From positions 1 through 50,763 of the forward strand of contig NZ_JACJLQ010000027.1 of assembly GCF_016902295.1 (NCBI RefSeq): a stretch of DNA of 50,763 bases. Reading direction: 5' to 3'. A model generated the notes under the pieces. It saw only the letters and a program-made list of their open reading frames with translations. It did not search any database and was not told the DNA's origin. Origin of the DNA: Bacteroides caecigallinarum. GTDB taxonomy: Bacteria > Bacteroidota > Bacteroidia > Bacteroidales > Bacteroidaceae. Of the stretch, positions 25,672 to 33,150 are shown piece after piece (within the stretch, counting starts at the first letter, position 1; every line of letters starts with the position of its first letter). Position numbers and translations under genes: made by a program.

Positions 25672-26382
25672 ATGGACGAAAGAATGCGTATTTTATTGTG
25701 CGAAGATGACGAGAATCTTGGCATGCTTTTGAGAGAATATTTACAGGCTAAGGGCTATGAAGCTGACCTGTTCCTGAATGGTGACGAAGGTGTTAAAGGT
25801 TATCAGAAAGGAAAATATGATATGATTGTGACTGACGTTATGATGCCAATTAAAGATGGTTTCACTATGGTCCAGGAAATCAAACAAATAAATTCTGAAG
25901 TACCTGTTATCTTCCTTACGGCAAAAACTATGAAGGAAGATATAGTTGAAGGATTCAAGATTGGTGCTGACGATTATATAAGCAAACCGTTCAGTATGGA
26001 AGAGCTGACATTTCGTATAGAAGCTATTTTCCGTCGCGTTAGAGGTAAGAAAGTAAAAGAGAATACTATGTACACTTTAGGAAACTTTACTTTTGATACT
26101 CAGAAACAGTTGCTTATTATCGGTGACAAGCAGACTAAGCTTACTACTAAGGAGTCAGAGCTTTTGTCTTTGCTTTGTTCTCATGCCAATGAAATTCTTC
26201 AAAGAGATTATGCGTTGAAGAATATTTGGATTGACGACAACTATTTCAATGCAAGAAGTATGGATGTTTATATCACTAAACTTCGTAAGCATCTTAAAGC
26301 GGATCCTTCTATCGAAATTATCAATATCCACGGTAAAGGATATAAACTAATTACTCCAGACGAGGAAGAGCAGGAAGCTTGA
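25672..26382 (+). CDS. rprY: Response regulator RprY
   Basis: 236 aa OmpR/PhoB-type regulator. The receiver domain (5-120) has the acidic pair D12/D13 in CEDDENLG, phospho-acceptor D55 in VTDVMMP, T83 and K105. The winged-helix DNA-binding domain (about 135-232) ends with the typical RSMDVYITKLRKHLK and INIHGKGYKLI. I take the ATG at 25672, one base after the rprX stop. An upstream in-frame TTG inside rprX is not needed. A second ATG four codons later (25684) is possible. Together with rprX this makes a complete two-component system. Confidence 0.9.
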   Translation: MDERMRILLCEDDENLGMLLREYLQAKGYEADLFLNGDEGVKGYQKGKYDMIVTDVMMPIKDGFTMVQEIKQINSEVPVIFLTAKTMKEDIVEGFKIGADDYISKPFSMEELTFRIEAIFRRVRGKKVKENTMYTLGNFTFDTQKQLLIIGDKQTKLTTKESELLSLLCSHANEILQRDYALKNIWIDDNYFNARSMDVYITKLRKHLKADPSIEIINIHGKGYKLITPDEEEQEA

Positions 26383-26403
26383 TTATATATAATGATCATA
26401 AAT

Positions 26404-26444
26404 AAAAATAGGTTGCTTGGCTCTGAACCAAGCAACCTATTTTT
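26404..26444. terminator. Bidirectional terminator after rprY
   Basis: Perfect 17-bp stem: AAAAATAGGTTGCTTGG (26404-26420) with CCAAGCAACCTATTTTT (26428-26444), loop CTCTGAA. A- and T-runs on both sides serve rprY and the opposing 58-residue gene. Confidence 0.95.
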
Positions 26445-26470
26445 ATTTACTCTTTTGATTAAATAAATTA

Positions 26471-26647
26471 TTAATCAGTAATACGTTTGTTGATTAAAAT
26501 GTAGCTGATTAAGCCTGCAACGATTAGAACAAGTGATGTTCCTAAAATAGCATTGTTGTTTACATTCTCAGTGGCAAAACATGCAATAAGTATGACTGCA
26601 CCGATGATAATCAATATTACTCCCAGATTCTTCAATAAGCTTTTCAT
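26471..26647 (-). CDS. Small two-helix membrane protein (58 aa)
   Basis: The protein runs MKSLLKNLGVILIIIG... to the terminal ...INKRITD. Two hydrophobic helices are evident (about 8-25 and 35-53), with a short polar loop (ATENVNNNA) and basic residues at both ends, giving a hairpin in the inner membrane with both termini inside. The shape and the ending KRITD resemble a conserved small membrane protein I have seen in Bacteroides genomes. No function is known to me. A bidirectional terminator follows its stop. The MarR gene is 126 bp upstream on the same strand. Confidence 0.7.
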   Translation of the reverse strand: MKSLLKNLGVILIIIGAVILIACFATENVNNNAILGTSLVLIVAGLISYILINKRITD

Positions 26648-26773
26648 GTGTGTCTTCTATTTTTTATGGTTTATTCGTTTCTTGGTTACAAATTAAAGCA
26701 TAATTCTTTATACGAGAAAATTATTTTGCGAAAAAAAATAAAAATCATAAAATAAAGGAATTATGTCTCTGTT

Positions 26774-27220
26774 TTAATCCTTTGTGTTGGTAAATATTTT
26801 ACGCAGAACTTCCTGACTGATGTTAAGCTCTTCTAATGTCAGTCCCTTTAATGCTTCCTCAAGAGTGAGGTGGGCTACATATCTTGCTTTGTTTTCCAGC
26901 TGCTTGCCGTCTTTGGTTAAATGTATCAGGTTTGTTCGCCTGTCTTTTTTGTCGGATATTCTTACTACCAGATGTTGTTTTTCCATGTTGTCTATTAATC
27001 TGGTCATACTTGGTTTGTCCTTGAATGTCGCATTACATAGTTCCTGTTGTGTTACACCGTCTTTTTCCCATAGGAATATTAAGACTGTCCATTGCTCAGG
27101 AGTTATCTCTAAACCGTTTAATCTGAAATTTCTTATTAGTTTTCTATTTATTGCAGCTGAAACCTTGCCGTTAAGTATCGCGAAAATTAATTGAATATCG
27201 AAATTAAATTGTTCTATCAT
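26774..27220 (-). CDS. MarR-family transcriptional regulator
   Basis: 148 aa from the ATG at 27220. MarR fold: N-terminal dimerisation helix, then winged helix-turn-helix (LEITPEQWTVLIFLWEKDGVTQQEL, then ATFKDKPSMTRLIDNMEKQHLV) and the wing with the DxRxxxxxLT signature (ISDKKDRRTNLIHLTKDG). C-terminal helices complete the dimer interface. A longer form starting with TTG at 27247 is unlikely because that codon lies inside the probable -7 box TATATTTG (27252-27245). The target genes are not obvious: the only close same-strand neighbour is the 58-residue membrane protein, and rpsF diverges. Confidence 0.9.
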   Translation of the reverse strand: MIEQFNFDIQLIFAILNGKVSAAINRKLIRNFRLNGLEITPEQWTVLIFLWEKDGVTQQELCNATFKDKPSMTRLIDNMEKQHLVVRISDKKDRRTNLIHLTKDGKQLENKARYVAHLTLEEALKGLTLEELNISQEVLRKIFTNTKD

Positions 27221-27244
27221 ATAATTATTGTTTATACAACTATG

Positions 27245-27252
27245 CAAATATA
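27245..27252 (-). promoter_or_regulatory. -7 box of the marR-type gene
   Basis: CAAATATA on the plus strand reads TATATTTG leftward, a TAnnTTTG match 24 bp before the ATG at 27220. Confidence 0.5.
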
Positions 27253-27356
27253 CAACTTATTGTGATATATGTTTCGTTTAGAGAATAGTATTTTTCGTAA
27301 TTAGAACAGAATAAACAGATTACTTGAATGAAAAATGAAGAAAAATCCTTTAAATG

Positions 27357-27387
27357 TTTGTGTATTAGATAAAAAGTTGTACCTTTG
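27357..27387 (+). promoter_or_regulatory. Promoter of rpsF-rpsR-rplI
   Basis: TTTG (27357-27360), 19-bp spacer, TACCTTTG (27380-27387): a full match to the Bacteroidetes housekeeping consensus, as expected for a ribosomal protein operon. The leader to the ATG at 27434 is about 40 nt and AT-rich. Confidence 0.8.
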
Positions 27388-27433
27388 CGCCGCGATTGAA
27401 ATTTTTTATTAATAATTTAATTAACGAATTAGT

Positions 27434-27781
27434 ATGAATCAATACGAAACCGTTTTCATTTTAACTCCCGTTTTATCTGACGCTCAGATGAAGGAAGCGG
27501 TAGAGAAGTTCAAGGCAATCCTTACTCAGGAGGGTGCTGAGATCATCAATGAAGAAAACTGGGGATTGAAGAAATTGGCTTATCCAATTCAGAAAAAATC
27601 TACTGGTTTCTATCAGTTGATTGAGTTTAAAGCTGAACCAACAGTAATCGAAAAGCTTGAAGTTAACTACCGTCGTGACGAAAGAGTTATCCGTTTCTTG
27701 ACTTTCAAGATGGACAAGTATGCTGCAGAATATGCTGCTAAGAGAAGAAATGTTAAATCAACTAAAAAGGAGGAAAATTAA
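27434..27781 (+). CDS. rpsF: 30S ribosomal protein bS6
   Basis: 115 aa. Binds S18 and the central domain of 16S rRNA on the platform of the small subunit. Family marks are [16 protein letters not shown] at the N-terminus, [24 protein letters not shown] in the middle and [21 protein letters not shown] near the end, followed by a short basic C-terminal tail. It is the first gene of the operon, with a consensus promoter and no Shine-Dalgarno sequence of its own. Its 3' end encodes, within the coding sequence, the Shine-Dalgarno sequence of rpsR. Confidence 0.97.
   Translation: MNQYETVFILTPVLSDAQMKEAVEKFKAILTQEGAEIINEENWGLKKLAYPIQKKSTGFYQLIEFKAEPTVIEKLEVNYRRDERVIRFLTFKMDKYAAEYAAKRRNVKSTKKEEN
27767..27773 (+). 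promoter_or_regulatory. Consensus Shine-Dalgarno of rpsR
   Basis: AAGGAGG, 10 nt before the rpsR ATG at 27784 and inside the last codons of rpsF. It is unusual in this phylum, where such sequences are rare. Confidence 0.8.
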
Positions 27782-27783
27782 TC

Positions 27784-28053
27784 ATGGCACAGCAACAATC
27801 AGAAATCAGATATTTAACTCCGCCTTCAGTAGATGTTAAGAAGAAAAAATACTGCCGTTTCAAAAAGAGTGGTATTAAGTATATCGATTACAAAGATCCT
27901 GAATTCTTGAAGAAATTCTTGAACGAACAGGGTAAAATCCTTCCTCGCCGCATTACTGGTACTTCATTGAAGTTTCAGCGTCGTATTGCTCAGGCTGTGA
28001 AGAGAGCTCGCCATTTGGCTTTATTGCCTTACGTAACTGATATGATGAAATAA
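27784..28053 (+). CDS. rpsR: 30S ribosomal protein bS18
   Basis: 89 aa. The core is [65 protein letters not shown], the typical S18 pattern, with a short polar N-terminal extension ([16 protein letters not shown]). It sits on the platform next to S6 and close to the 3' end of 16S rRNA. A perfect AAGGAGG precedes it. In Bacteroidetes ribosomes the anti-Shine-Dalgarno tail is reported to be sequestered by S21, S18 and S6, so this signal may make S18 synthesis sensitive to its own level. It is 2 bp after rpsF. Confidence 0.97.
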   Translation: MAQQQSEIRYLTPPSVDVKKKKYCRFKKSGIKYIDYKDPEFLKKFLNEQGKILPRRITGTSLKFQRRIAQAVKRARHLALLPYVTDMMK

Positions 28054-28056
28054 AAA

Positions 28057-28063
28057 AAGGAGG
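28057..28063 (+). promoter_or_regulatory. Consensus Shine-Dalgarno of rplI
   Basis: AAGGAGG, 7 nt before the rplI ATG at 28071, directly after the rpsR stop. Optimal spacing. Confidence 0.85.
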
Positions 28064-28070
28064 AATAAGT

Positions 28071-28520
28071 ATGGAAATTATATTGAAAGAAGACGTATTA
28101 AACTTGGGTTACAAGAATGATATTGTAACTGTAAAGTCTGGTTATGGTCGTAACTATCTTATTCCGACTGGCAAAGCAGTTATCGCTTCACCAGCAGCAA
28201 AGAAAATGTTGGCTGAAGAATTGAAACAGCGTGCTCACAAATTGGAAAAGATTAAGAAAGATGCTGAAGCAGTTGCTGAATCACTTAAGGGTGTTTCATT
28301 GACTATCGCTACAAAAGTCAGCTCAACTGGTGTAATCTATGGTTCTGTAGGTAACATCCAGATTGCTGAAGAACTTGCTAAATTGGGTCATAACATCGAT
28401 CGTAAGATTATCGTAGTTAAGGATTCTGTTAAGGAAGTTGGTAGCTACAAGGCTGTTGTAAAACTTCACAAGGAAGTTTCTGTTGAAATTCCATTTGAAG
28501 TAGTTGCAGAAGAAGCTTAA
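28071..28520 (+). CDS. rplI: 50S ribosomal protein bL9
   Basis: 149 aa, full length. The N-terminal RNA-binding domain ([40 protein letters not shown]) carries the L9 signature. The long connecting helix (about 41-75) and the C-terminal domain ([24 protein letters not shown]) follow. It binds 23S rRNA at the base of the L1 stalk and helps keep the reading frame. It is the last gene of the operon, with a strong Shine-Dalgarno sequence and a terminator 20 bp after the stop. Confidence 0.97.
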   Translation: MEIILKEDVLNLGYKNDIVTVKSGYGRNYLIPTGKAVIASPAAKKMLAEELKQRAHKLEKIKKDAEAVAESLKGVSLTIATKVSSTGVIYGSVGNIQIAEELAKLGHNIDRKIIVVKDSVKEVGSYKAVVKLHKEVSVEIPFEVVAEEA

Positions 28521-28539
28521 TATAATTATTGAGTATATT

Positions 28540-28572
28540 AAAAATCCCTTTTCAAAAGAAAGGGATTTTTTT
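28540..28572 (+). terminator. Intrinsic terminator of the ribosomal protein operon
   Basis: AAAAATCCCTTT (28540-28551) pairs perfectly with AAAGGGATTTTT (28559-28570), loop TCAAAAG, T-run to 28572. Confidence 0.93.
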
Positions 28573-28652
28573 GTGTCTGTTTAAGATGCGGACACAGAAT
28601 TTTATTATTGCGTTTGGAACGTAATTTATTGGAATAAGAAATGTATGGGCAT

Positions 28653-28688
28653 AAAAAAAGCCTGTGGGTTTGTTATCCAACAGACTTT
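28653..28688 (-). terminator. Probable terminator of the 66-residue lipoprotein gene
   Basis: Read leftward, AAAGTCTGTTGG (28688-28677) pairs with two mismatches with 28668-28657, loop of 8 nt, followed by seven T residues (the A-run at 28653-28659). Confidence 0.55.
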
Positions 28689-28721
28689 ATAACTTTTTAC
28701 CTAATCAGATTTTACTGATAA

Positions 28722-28922
28722 TTATTCAGCTTTGTTGCAGCAAACTGAGTCGCTAGCTACTGAGTCACATGCTGTTGAATCAGTGCAAACTGAATCACAA
28801 GCAGGAGTAGTTTCTTCAACTACAGCAGCTTCTGTAGATTCTGCATTTGCATTTTTGTTACCACCACATGATGCGAAAGATACTGCAACGAATGCAACGA
28901 ATAAAAATACTAACTTTTTCAT
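28722..28922 (-). CDS. Small Cys/Asp/Ser-rich lipoprotein (66 aa)
   Basis: Signal peptide MKKLVFLFVAFVAVSFASC with lipidation at C19, then a short mature part of 47 residues made of N/A/E/T and ending in a quasi-repeat, ACDSVCTDSTACDSVASDS then VCCNKAE. The five cysteines after lipidation are C42, C46, C52, C61 and C62, interleaved with Asp and Ser, which suggests metal or redox binding. It is too short for a folded enzyme. It has its own -7 box (TATCTTTG, 28984-28977) and terminator, which support a real gene. I do not recognise a named family. Similar 'KKLVFLFVAFVAVSFASC' leaders are common on small Bacteroides lipoproteins. Confidence 0.75.
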   Translation of the reverse strand: MKKLVFLFVAFVAVSFASCGGNKNANAESTEAAVVEETTPACDSVCTDSTACDSVASDSVCCNKAE

Positions 28923-28976
28923 CTTCTTTGCTTTTAAAATTCTGTAATACTTATGTTGTTATCTTAATTGACGCTG

Positions 28977-28984
28977 CAAAGATA
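28977..28984 (-). promoter_or_regulatory. -7 box of the 66-residue lipoprotein gene
   Basis: CAAAGATA on the plus strand reads TATCTTTG leftward, 54 bp before the start codon. Confidence 0.5.
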
Positions 28985-29142
28985 TATAGTTTTTCAATAC
29001 GTTGTTCATTTTTATGCCAATAATTTTGCTAAAAAATATGTTTTGCAGCCTATTTATTGTTTTTTAACTAAGCGTGTTTTCCTTTTTTTTACACTTCGGT
29101 TTTGTTCAGATTATTCCGCTTCATAAATATCGAAATATTGCG

Positions 29143-29150
29143 TACCTTTG
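29143..29150 (+). promoter_or_regulatory. -7 box of mtaB
   Basis: TACCTTTG matches TAnnTTTG, 21 bp before the ATG at 29172. It decides the start, because the in-frame upstream TTG (29148) lies within the box. Confidence 0.6.
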
Positions 29151-29171
29151 CGGAAAATATTTTTTTATTAT

Positions 29172-30488
29172 ATGATTGATACAAATGTTTTTCAGGATAA
29201 GAAAGCAGTATATTATACTTTAGGTTGTAAGCTGAATTTTGCTGAAACGTCGTCTATAGGTAAAACTTTGAAAGATGCAGGGATAAGGACCGCCAGAAAA
29301 GGTGAAAAGGCTGATATTATAGTTGTTAATACATGTTCTGTTACTGAAGTAGCAGATAAAAAATGCAGGCAGGCTATCCACAGACTTGTAAAGTCTCATC
29401 CTGGAGCTTATGTTATAGTTACCGGATGTTATGCCCAGTTAAAACCGGATACAGTAGCCGATATTGAAGGTGTTGATTTGGTTCTTGGAGCAGAACAAAA
29501 GGGTGATTTGATGAAATATCTTGTAACTCTTGATAAATCTGCTCATGGCGCTGCCATTACAACAGCTACTAAGGATATACGTACGTTCTCTCCTTCATGT
29601 TCCCGTGGTGACAGAACACGTTACTTCCTAAAAGTTCAGGATGGTTGTGATTATTTCTGTTCGTATTGTACAATTCCTTTTGCAAGAGGACGAAGCCGTA
29701 ACGGTAAGATTTCTGACTTGGTAGCCCAAGCTAAGGAAGTTGCCTTGGAGGGAGGAAAAGAAATCGTTCTTACGGGAGTTAATATCGGTGATTTTGGAAA
29801 GACTACAGGCGAGACATTCTTTGATCTTGTAAAGGCTCTTGACGAAGTAGAGGGTATAGAACGTTATAGAATATCTTCTATAGAGCCTAATTTACTAACT
29901 GACGAAATTATTGAGTTTGTTTCCACTTCTAAAAGATTTATGCCCCATTTTCATATTCCTTTGCAGTCAGGATGCGATGAAGTTTTGAAGCTTATGCGTC
30001 GCCGCTATGATACTGAATTGTTTGCTTCTAAAATAAAGAAGATTAAACAGTTGATGCCTGATGCGTTTATCGGAGTGGATGTGATAGTGGGTACAAGAGG
30101 AGAAACTCCTGAATATTTTGAGACTGCATATAATTTCATAAATTCACTGGATGTTACCCAACTTCATGTTTTCAGTTACTCTGAGCGTCCGGGTACTCAG
30201 GCTCTGAAAATAGATTATGTCGTTTCTCCTGAAGAAAAGCATTTAAGGAGTCAGCGTTTGCTTGAACTTTCAGAAAAGAAGTTGAAAGATTTTTACGCAC
30301 GTCATATTGGTAAAGAAGCTGTCGTTCTGGCGGAACATTCCAAACCAGGGATGCCAATGCATGGATTTACAGAAAATTATATTCGAGTTGAATTGGAAAA
30401 GGATAAGGTATTGGACAATCATCTGGTGAAAGTTAGACTTGGTGATTTCAGTGCAGACGGTTCAGCTTTGTTGTCAGAAACATTATAA
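29172..30488 (+). CDS. mtaB: tRNA t6A37 methylthiotransferase MtaB
   Basis: 438 aa. Adds a methylthio group to t6A37 of tRNA-Lys (ms2t6A) using two [4Fe-4S] clusters. The N-terminal UPF0004 domain has cluster ligands C19 (TLGCKLN), C55 (NTCSVT) and C86 (TGCYAQ). The radical SAM motif is CDYFCSYC with C159, C163 and C166, followed by TIPFARGRSRN, and a TRAM domain closes the protein. YTLGCKLN with the NTCSVTEVADKK pattern separates MtaB from MiaB and RimO. It extends the modification begun by the Sua5-type enzyme at 2.8 kb. Confidence 0.93.
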   Translation: MIDTNVFQDKKAVYYTLGCKLNFAETSSIGKTLKDAGIRTARKGEKADIIVVNTCSVTEVADKKCRQAIHRLVKSHPGAYVIVTGCYAQLKPDTVADIEGVDLVLGAEQKGDLMKYLVTLDKSAHGAAITTATKDIRTFSPSCSRGDRTRYFLKVQDGCDYFCSYCTIPFARGRSRNGKISDLVAQAKEVALEGGKEIVLTGVNIGDFGKTTGETFFDLVKALDEVEGIERYRISSIEPNLLTDEIIEFVSTSKRFMPHFHIPLQSGCDEVLKLMRRRYDTELFASKIKKIKQLMPDAFIGVDVIVGTRGETPEYFETAYNFINSLDVTQLHVFSYSERPGTQALKIDYVVSPEEKHLRSQRLLELSEKKLKDFYARHIGKEAVVLAEHSKPGMPMHGFTENYIRVELEKDKVLDNHLVKVRLGDFSADGSALLSETL

Positions 30489-30518
30489 TCTCTTTGAGTT
30501 GTAGATTACATATTCTGT

Positions 30519-31544
30519 ATGAAGAAAGTATCTGTAGTTATATTAAATTGGAATGGGGCGGAAATGTTACGTAAATTCCTGCCTTCTGTTGTCAAGTTCA
30601 CAAACTCTGAACTTGCTGAAGTGTGTGTGGCTGATAATGGTTCAACTGATAATTCAGTTGAGATTATACAGAATGAGTTTCCAATGGTAAGATTGATAGT
30701 GTTCAAGGAAAATTATGGTTTTGCTGAGGGATATAACAAAGCTATTGACTTTGTTGATACAGAATATGTAGTTCTTCTTAATAGTGATGTAGAGGTTACA
30801 GAAAGATGGATTGAACCTGTATTGGAATACATGGAGTCTAATTCTGATGTCGCTGCCTGTCAGCCAAAGATATTGTCCTATCGTAATAAGTCACTGTTTG
30901 AGTATGCGGGAGCTGCCGGCGGATATATGGATAAATATGGTTACCCATTTTGCCGTGGAAGGGTTTTCGATTCAGTGGAAGAGGATAAAGGTCAGTATGA
31001 TTCACCTGCTGAAATATTCTGGGCTACCGGTGCTGCCATGTTTGTCCGTCGTGACTTATATAAAGAGGTAGGTGGACTTGATGGAAAGTTTTTTGCCCAC
31101 ATGGAAGAAATTGATTTGTGCTGGCGTTTTCTCAGTAGAGGATACAGGCTTATGTGTATTCCGTCTAGTACAGTATATCATGTGGGAGGTGCAACACTGA
31201 AGAAAGAAAATCCACGAAAGACATACCTTAATTTCCGCAACAATCTGTTGATGTTATACAAAAATCTTCCTTCCCGTGAGTTGGATAAAGTGATGCGAAT
31301 GCGTTGCCTGTTGGACTATTTGGCAACAGTCTTTTTTCTTCTGAAATTTGATTTTGCCAATGCCGGTGCTGTAATAAAAGCCAGACGTGACTATAAGTCT
31401 ATGCGTACGGATTTCAAACCTTTACGTGAGGCTAATCTGCGACTTTCCAAGGTAGATAAAATAAAATTCAGATACGGCTTTTCCATTATTATGAAAAGTA
31501 AGCTCTTAGGAAAGAAAACCTATAGTCAGATGATAAGCAAATGA
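30519..31544 (+). CDS. GT2-family glycosyltransferase
   Basis: 341 aa, GT-A fold. N-terminal VSVVILNWNGAEMLRKFLPSV binds the nucleotide, DNGSTDNS (39-46) and NSDVEV (88-93, the DxD-like metal site) are in place, and EIDLCWRF is the catalytic acidic helix. The C-terminal third (NNLLMLYKNLP and an amphipathic stretch) resembles rhamnosyltransferase-like members that sit on the inner face of the membrane. It probably adds a sugar to a cell-surface polysaccharide or lipid. Donor and acceptor are unknown. It is 30 bp after mtaB and probably cotranscribed. Its stop codon abuts the end of convergent miaA without a gap. Confidence 0.85.
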   Translation: MKKVSVVILNWNGAEMLRKFLPSVVKFTNSELAEVCVADNGSTDNSVEIIQNEFPMVRLIVFKENYGFAEGYNKAIDFVDTEYVVLLNSDVEVTERWIEPVLEYMESNSDVAACQPKILSYRNKSLFEYAGAAGGYMDKYGYPFCRGRVFDSVEEDKGQYDSPAEIFWATGAAMFVRRDLYKEVGGLDGKFFAHMEEIDLCWRFLSRGYRLMCIPSSTVYHVGGATLKKENPRKTYLNFRNNLLMLYKNLPSRELDKVMRMRCLLDYLATVFFLLKFDFANAGAVIKARRDYKSMRTDFKPLREANLRLSKVDKIKFRYGFSIIMKSKLLGKKTYSQMISK

Positions 31545-32456
31545 TTATACTATTTTCGATTCTATATATCCTATAATATCCTCTTCTTTGTCAGGATGGA
31601 ACCATTTTATCTCACTGTCTCTTTTAAACCATGTCATTTGCTTTCTGGAGTAGATACGTGAGTTCTGTTTGATTTTATCAATGGCAAAGTCCAAAGTACA
31701 GTTACCATCCAAGTACTGTATGATTTCTTTGTAGCCAACTGTGTTAAGTGAGTTTAGGTTTTTATACTGATATACTGACTTAACTTCGTCTATAAGTCCG
31801 TCTTCTATCATTATATCAACCCGTTTGTTGATACGGTCATACAGTTCTTCTCTATCTCTGTTCAGACCTATTTTTATAATGTTGAACGGTCTTTGTTTCT
31901 TGTTGCCTGTTCTGAACGATGTATATGTTTTCCCGCTCATATAGCATATCTCTAATGCATGTATAACTCTTTTAGGGTTCTTTAAATCTACAATAGAGTA
32001 GTATTCAGGGTCCAGCAGTTTCAGTTCAGCGCAAAGTCTCTCCAGCCCCTCGTCTTCATATTTTTTCGTCATCATCTGGCGTGTCTCGTCATCTACAGTC
32101 GGTATGTCGTCTATTCCTTTGCAGATAGCGTCTATATACATCATTGACCCTCCTGTGAGTAATAATACGTCTTTCGTTTTGAACAGTTCGTCCAACAGGC
32201 TTATCACATCACTTTCGTACTGGGCTGCGCTATAGTAGTCTGTCAGTTTCAGTGTGCCAACGAAGTAATGTTTTACCCTGTTGAGGTATTCTTCTGTTGG
32301 TGCGGCCGTTCCTATTTTCAGTTCGGAATATAATTGCCTTGAATCGGCAGAGATAATAGGAGAATCATATTTTTCTGCGATTTTTATGCTAAGGTCAGTT
32401 TTTCCCACTCCTGTCGGACCAACCAGTACTATTAAAGTTTTGTTGCGGTTTGTCAT
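31545..32456 (-). CDS. miaA: tRNA dimethylallyltransferase
   Basis: Transfers a dimethylallyl group to A37 of tRNAs reading UNN codons. 303 aa: P-loop GPTGVGKT (13-20), DSRQLY (38-43, the tRNA and DMAPP site), [10 protein letters not shown], then the swinging helical insertion, and ending in [10 protein letters not shown] with the family's typical R(T/S)RQxTWF-like signature. It is on the minus strand, downstream of the lipid A genes and separated by 96 bp holding a long hairpin. It converges on the glycosyltransferase gene with no spacer. Confidence 0.96.
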   Translation of the reverse strand: MTNRNKTLIVLVGPTGVGKTDLSIKIAEKYDSPIISADSRQLYSELKIGTAAPTEEYLNRVKHYFVGTLKLTDYYSAAQYESDVISLLDELFKTKDVLLLTGGSMMYIDAICKGIDDIPTVDDETRQMMTKKYEDEGLERLCAELKLLDPEYYSIVDLKNPKRVIHALEICYMSGKTYTSFRTGNKKQRPFNIIKIGLNRDREELYDRINKRVDIMIEDGLIDEVKSVYQYKNLNSLNTVGYKEIIQYLDGNCTLDFAIDKIKQNSRIYSRKQMTWFKRDSEIKWFHPDKEEDIIGYIESKIV

Positions 32457-32473
32457 GATGTAATATAATTGAT

Positions 32474-32530
32474 AAAAGCGAAGAATGACGGAAAATCAAC
32501 AATAAGTTGAAGCCGTTATTCTTCGCTTTT
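32474..32530. terminator. Long hairpin between miaA and the pRiA4b-like gene
   Basis: AAAAGCGAAGAATGACGG (32474-32491) pairs with CCGTTATTCTTCGCTTTT (32513-32530) at 17 of 18 positions. An inner stem TCAAC/GTTGA (32496-32500, 32506-32510) continues it. A/T runs flank both ends, so it may terminate or attenuate leftward transcription before miaA. Confidence 0.75.
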
Positions 32531-32552
32531 AATCCAGTGTTGGTATATAACA

Positions 32553-33104
32553 TTAATATTTATCTTCCTCGTACGGATTTCCTTCGCTCATTCCGAAGCC
32601 ATCCATATCGAAATCTTCCATGTCGTAATCTTCATCACCATAGAAGTTTTCACCAAGATCAAGCGACTGGCTTGTATTTAGCTGTTCGTCGAAGTCGATT
32701 GTCTGTTGTGGCGCTTCTCCTTCTTTTCTTGAGCAGATAGCATGTTTCAAATCCTGACCGGTAATAATTTCGGAAAGCTCGATAAAGAATATCCTTTCTG
32801 CCAACGGGTCGAAGACATAAATCAGTTTTTGTTTTTCGTCCTCAAGTAGTTCGCTAAGAGGAGTATCCTTCATTATATATATATCCTCGTCTGAACTGCT
32901 GGTACCCATATCCTCCAATGTGATTTCTGTTTCTTTCTCCCAGTCGTCATCGCAGATAAAGAAAGATGTCATCTGGTCGTCTTTGTAGCCTGTACACTTT
33001 AATATAGCTTCATGCAAGTCGTAGAATGAAGCGTCTGAATCGATTTTTATTTCTCTGAGGAAATTATCGACTTCGTCTGATATGAGTCTGAATTTGTAAA
33101 CCAT
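32553..33104 (-). CDS. pRiA4b ORF-3-like acidic protein
   Basis: 183 aa. The N-terminal part (MVYKFRLISDEVDNFLREIKIDSDASFYDLHEAILKCTGYKDDQMTSFF) fits the plasmid pRiA4b ORF-3-like family (also labelled 'IS1096 TnpR'), which is a domain name and not proof of a transposon. The C-terminal 50 residues are strongly acidic and Gly/Met/Tyr-rich (GDEDYDMEDFDMDGFGMSEG). It sits inside the lipid A operon, 46 bp after lpxA, as it does in other Bacteroides. The function is unknown. A scaffold or regulator acting on the neighbouring enzymes is possible but unsupported. Confidence 0.75.
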   Translation of the reverse strand: MVYKFRLISDEVDNFLREIKIDSDASFYDLHEAILKCTGYKDDQMTSFFICDDDWEKETEITLEDMGTSSSDEDIYIMKDTPLSELLEDEKQKLIYVFDPLAERIFFIELSEIITGQDLKHAICSRKEGEAPQQTIDFDEQLNTSQSLDLGENFYGDEDYDMEDFDMDGFGMSEGNPYEEDKY

Positions 33105-33150
33105 CTTTGTTTAGTTTTAAATCTTTATTTTGTAAATATACAAAAAATGA

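Noticed and set aside
29148..29172. Upstream TTG start of mtaB
   Set aside because: The codon lies inside the -7 promoter box TACCTTTG, so the transcript cannot carry it as a start. The same logic rejects the TTG at 27247 for the MarR gene.
32553..33104. 'IS1096 TnpR' reading of the pRiA4b-like protein as a mobile element
   Set aside because: There is no transposase, terminal repeat or target duplication. The gene sits inside a conserved lipid A operon.
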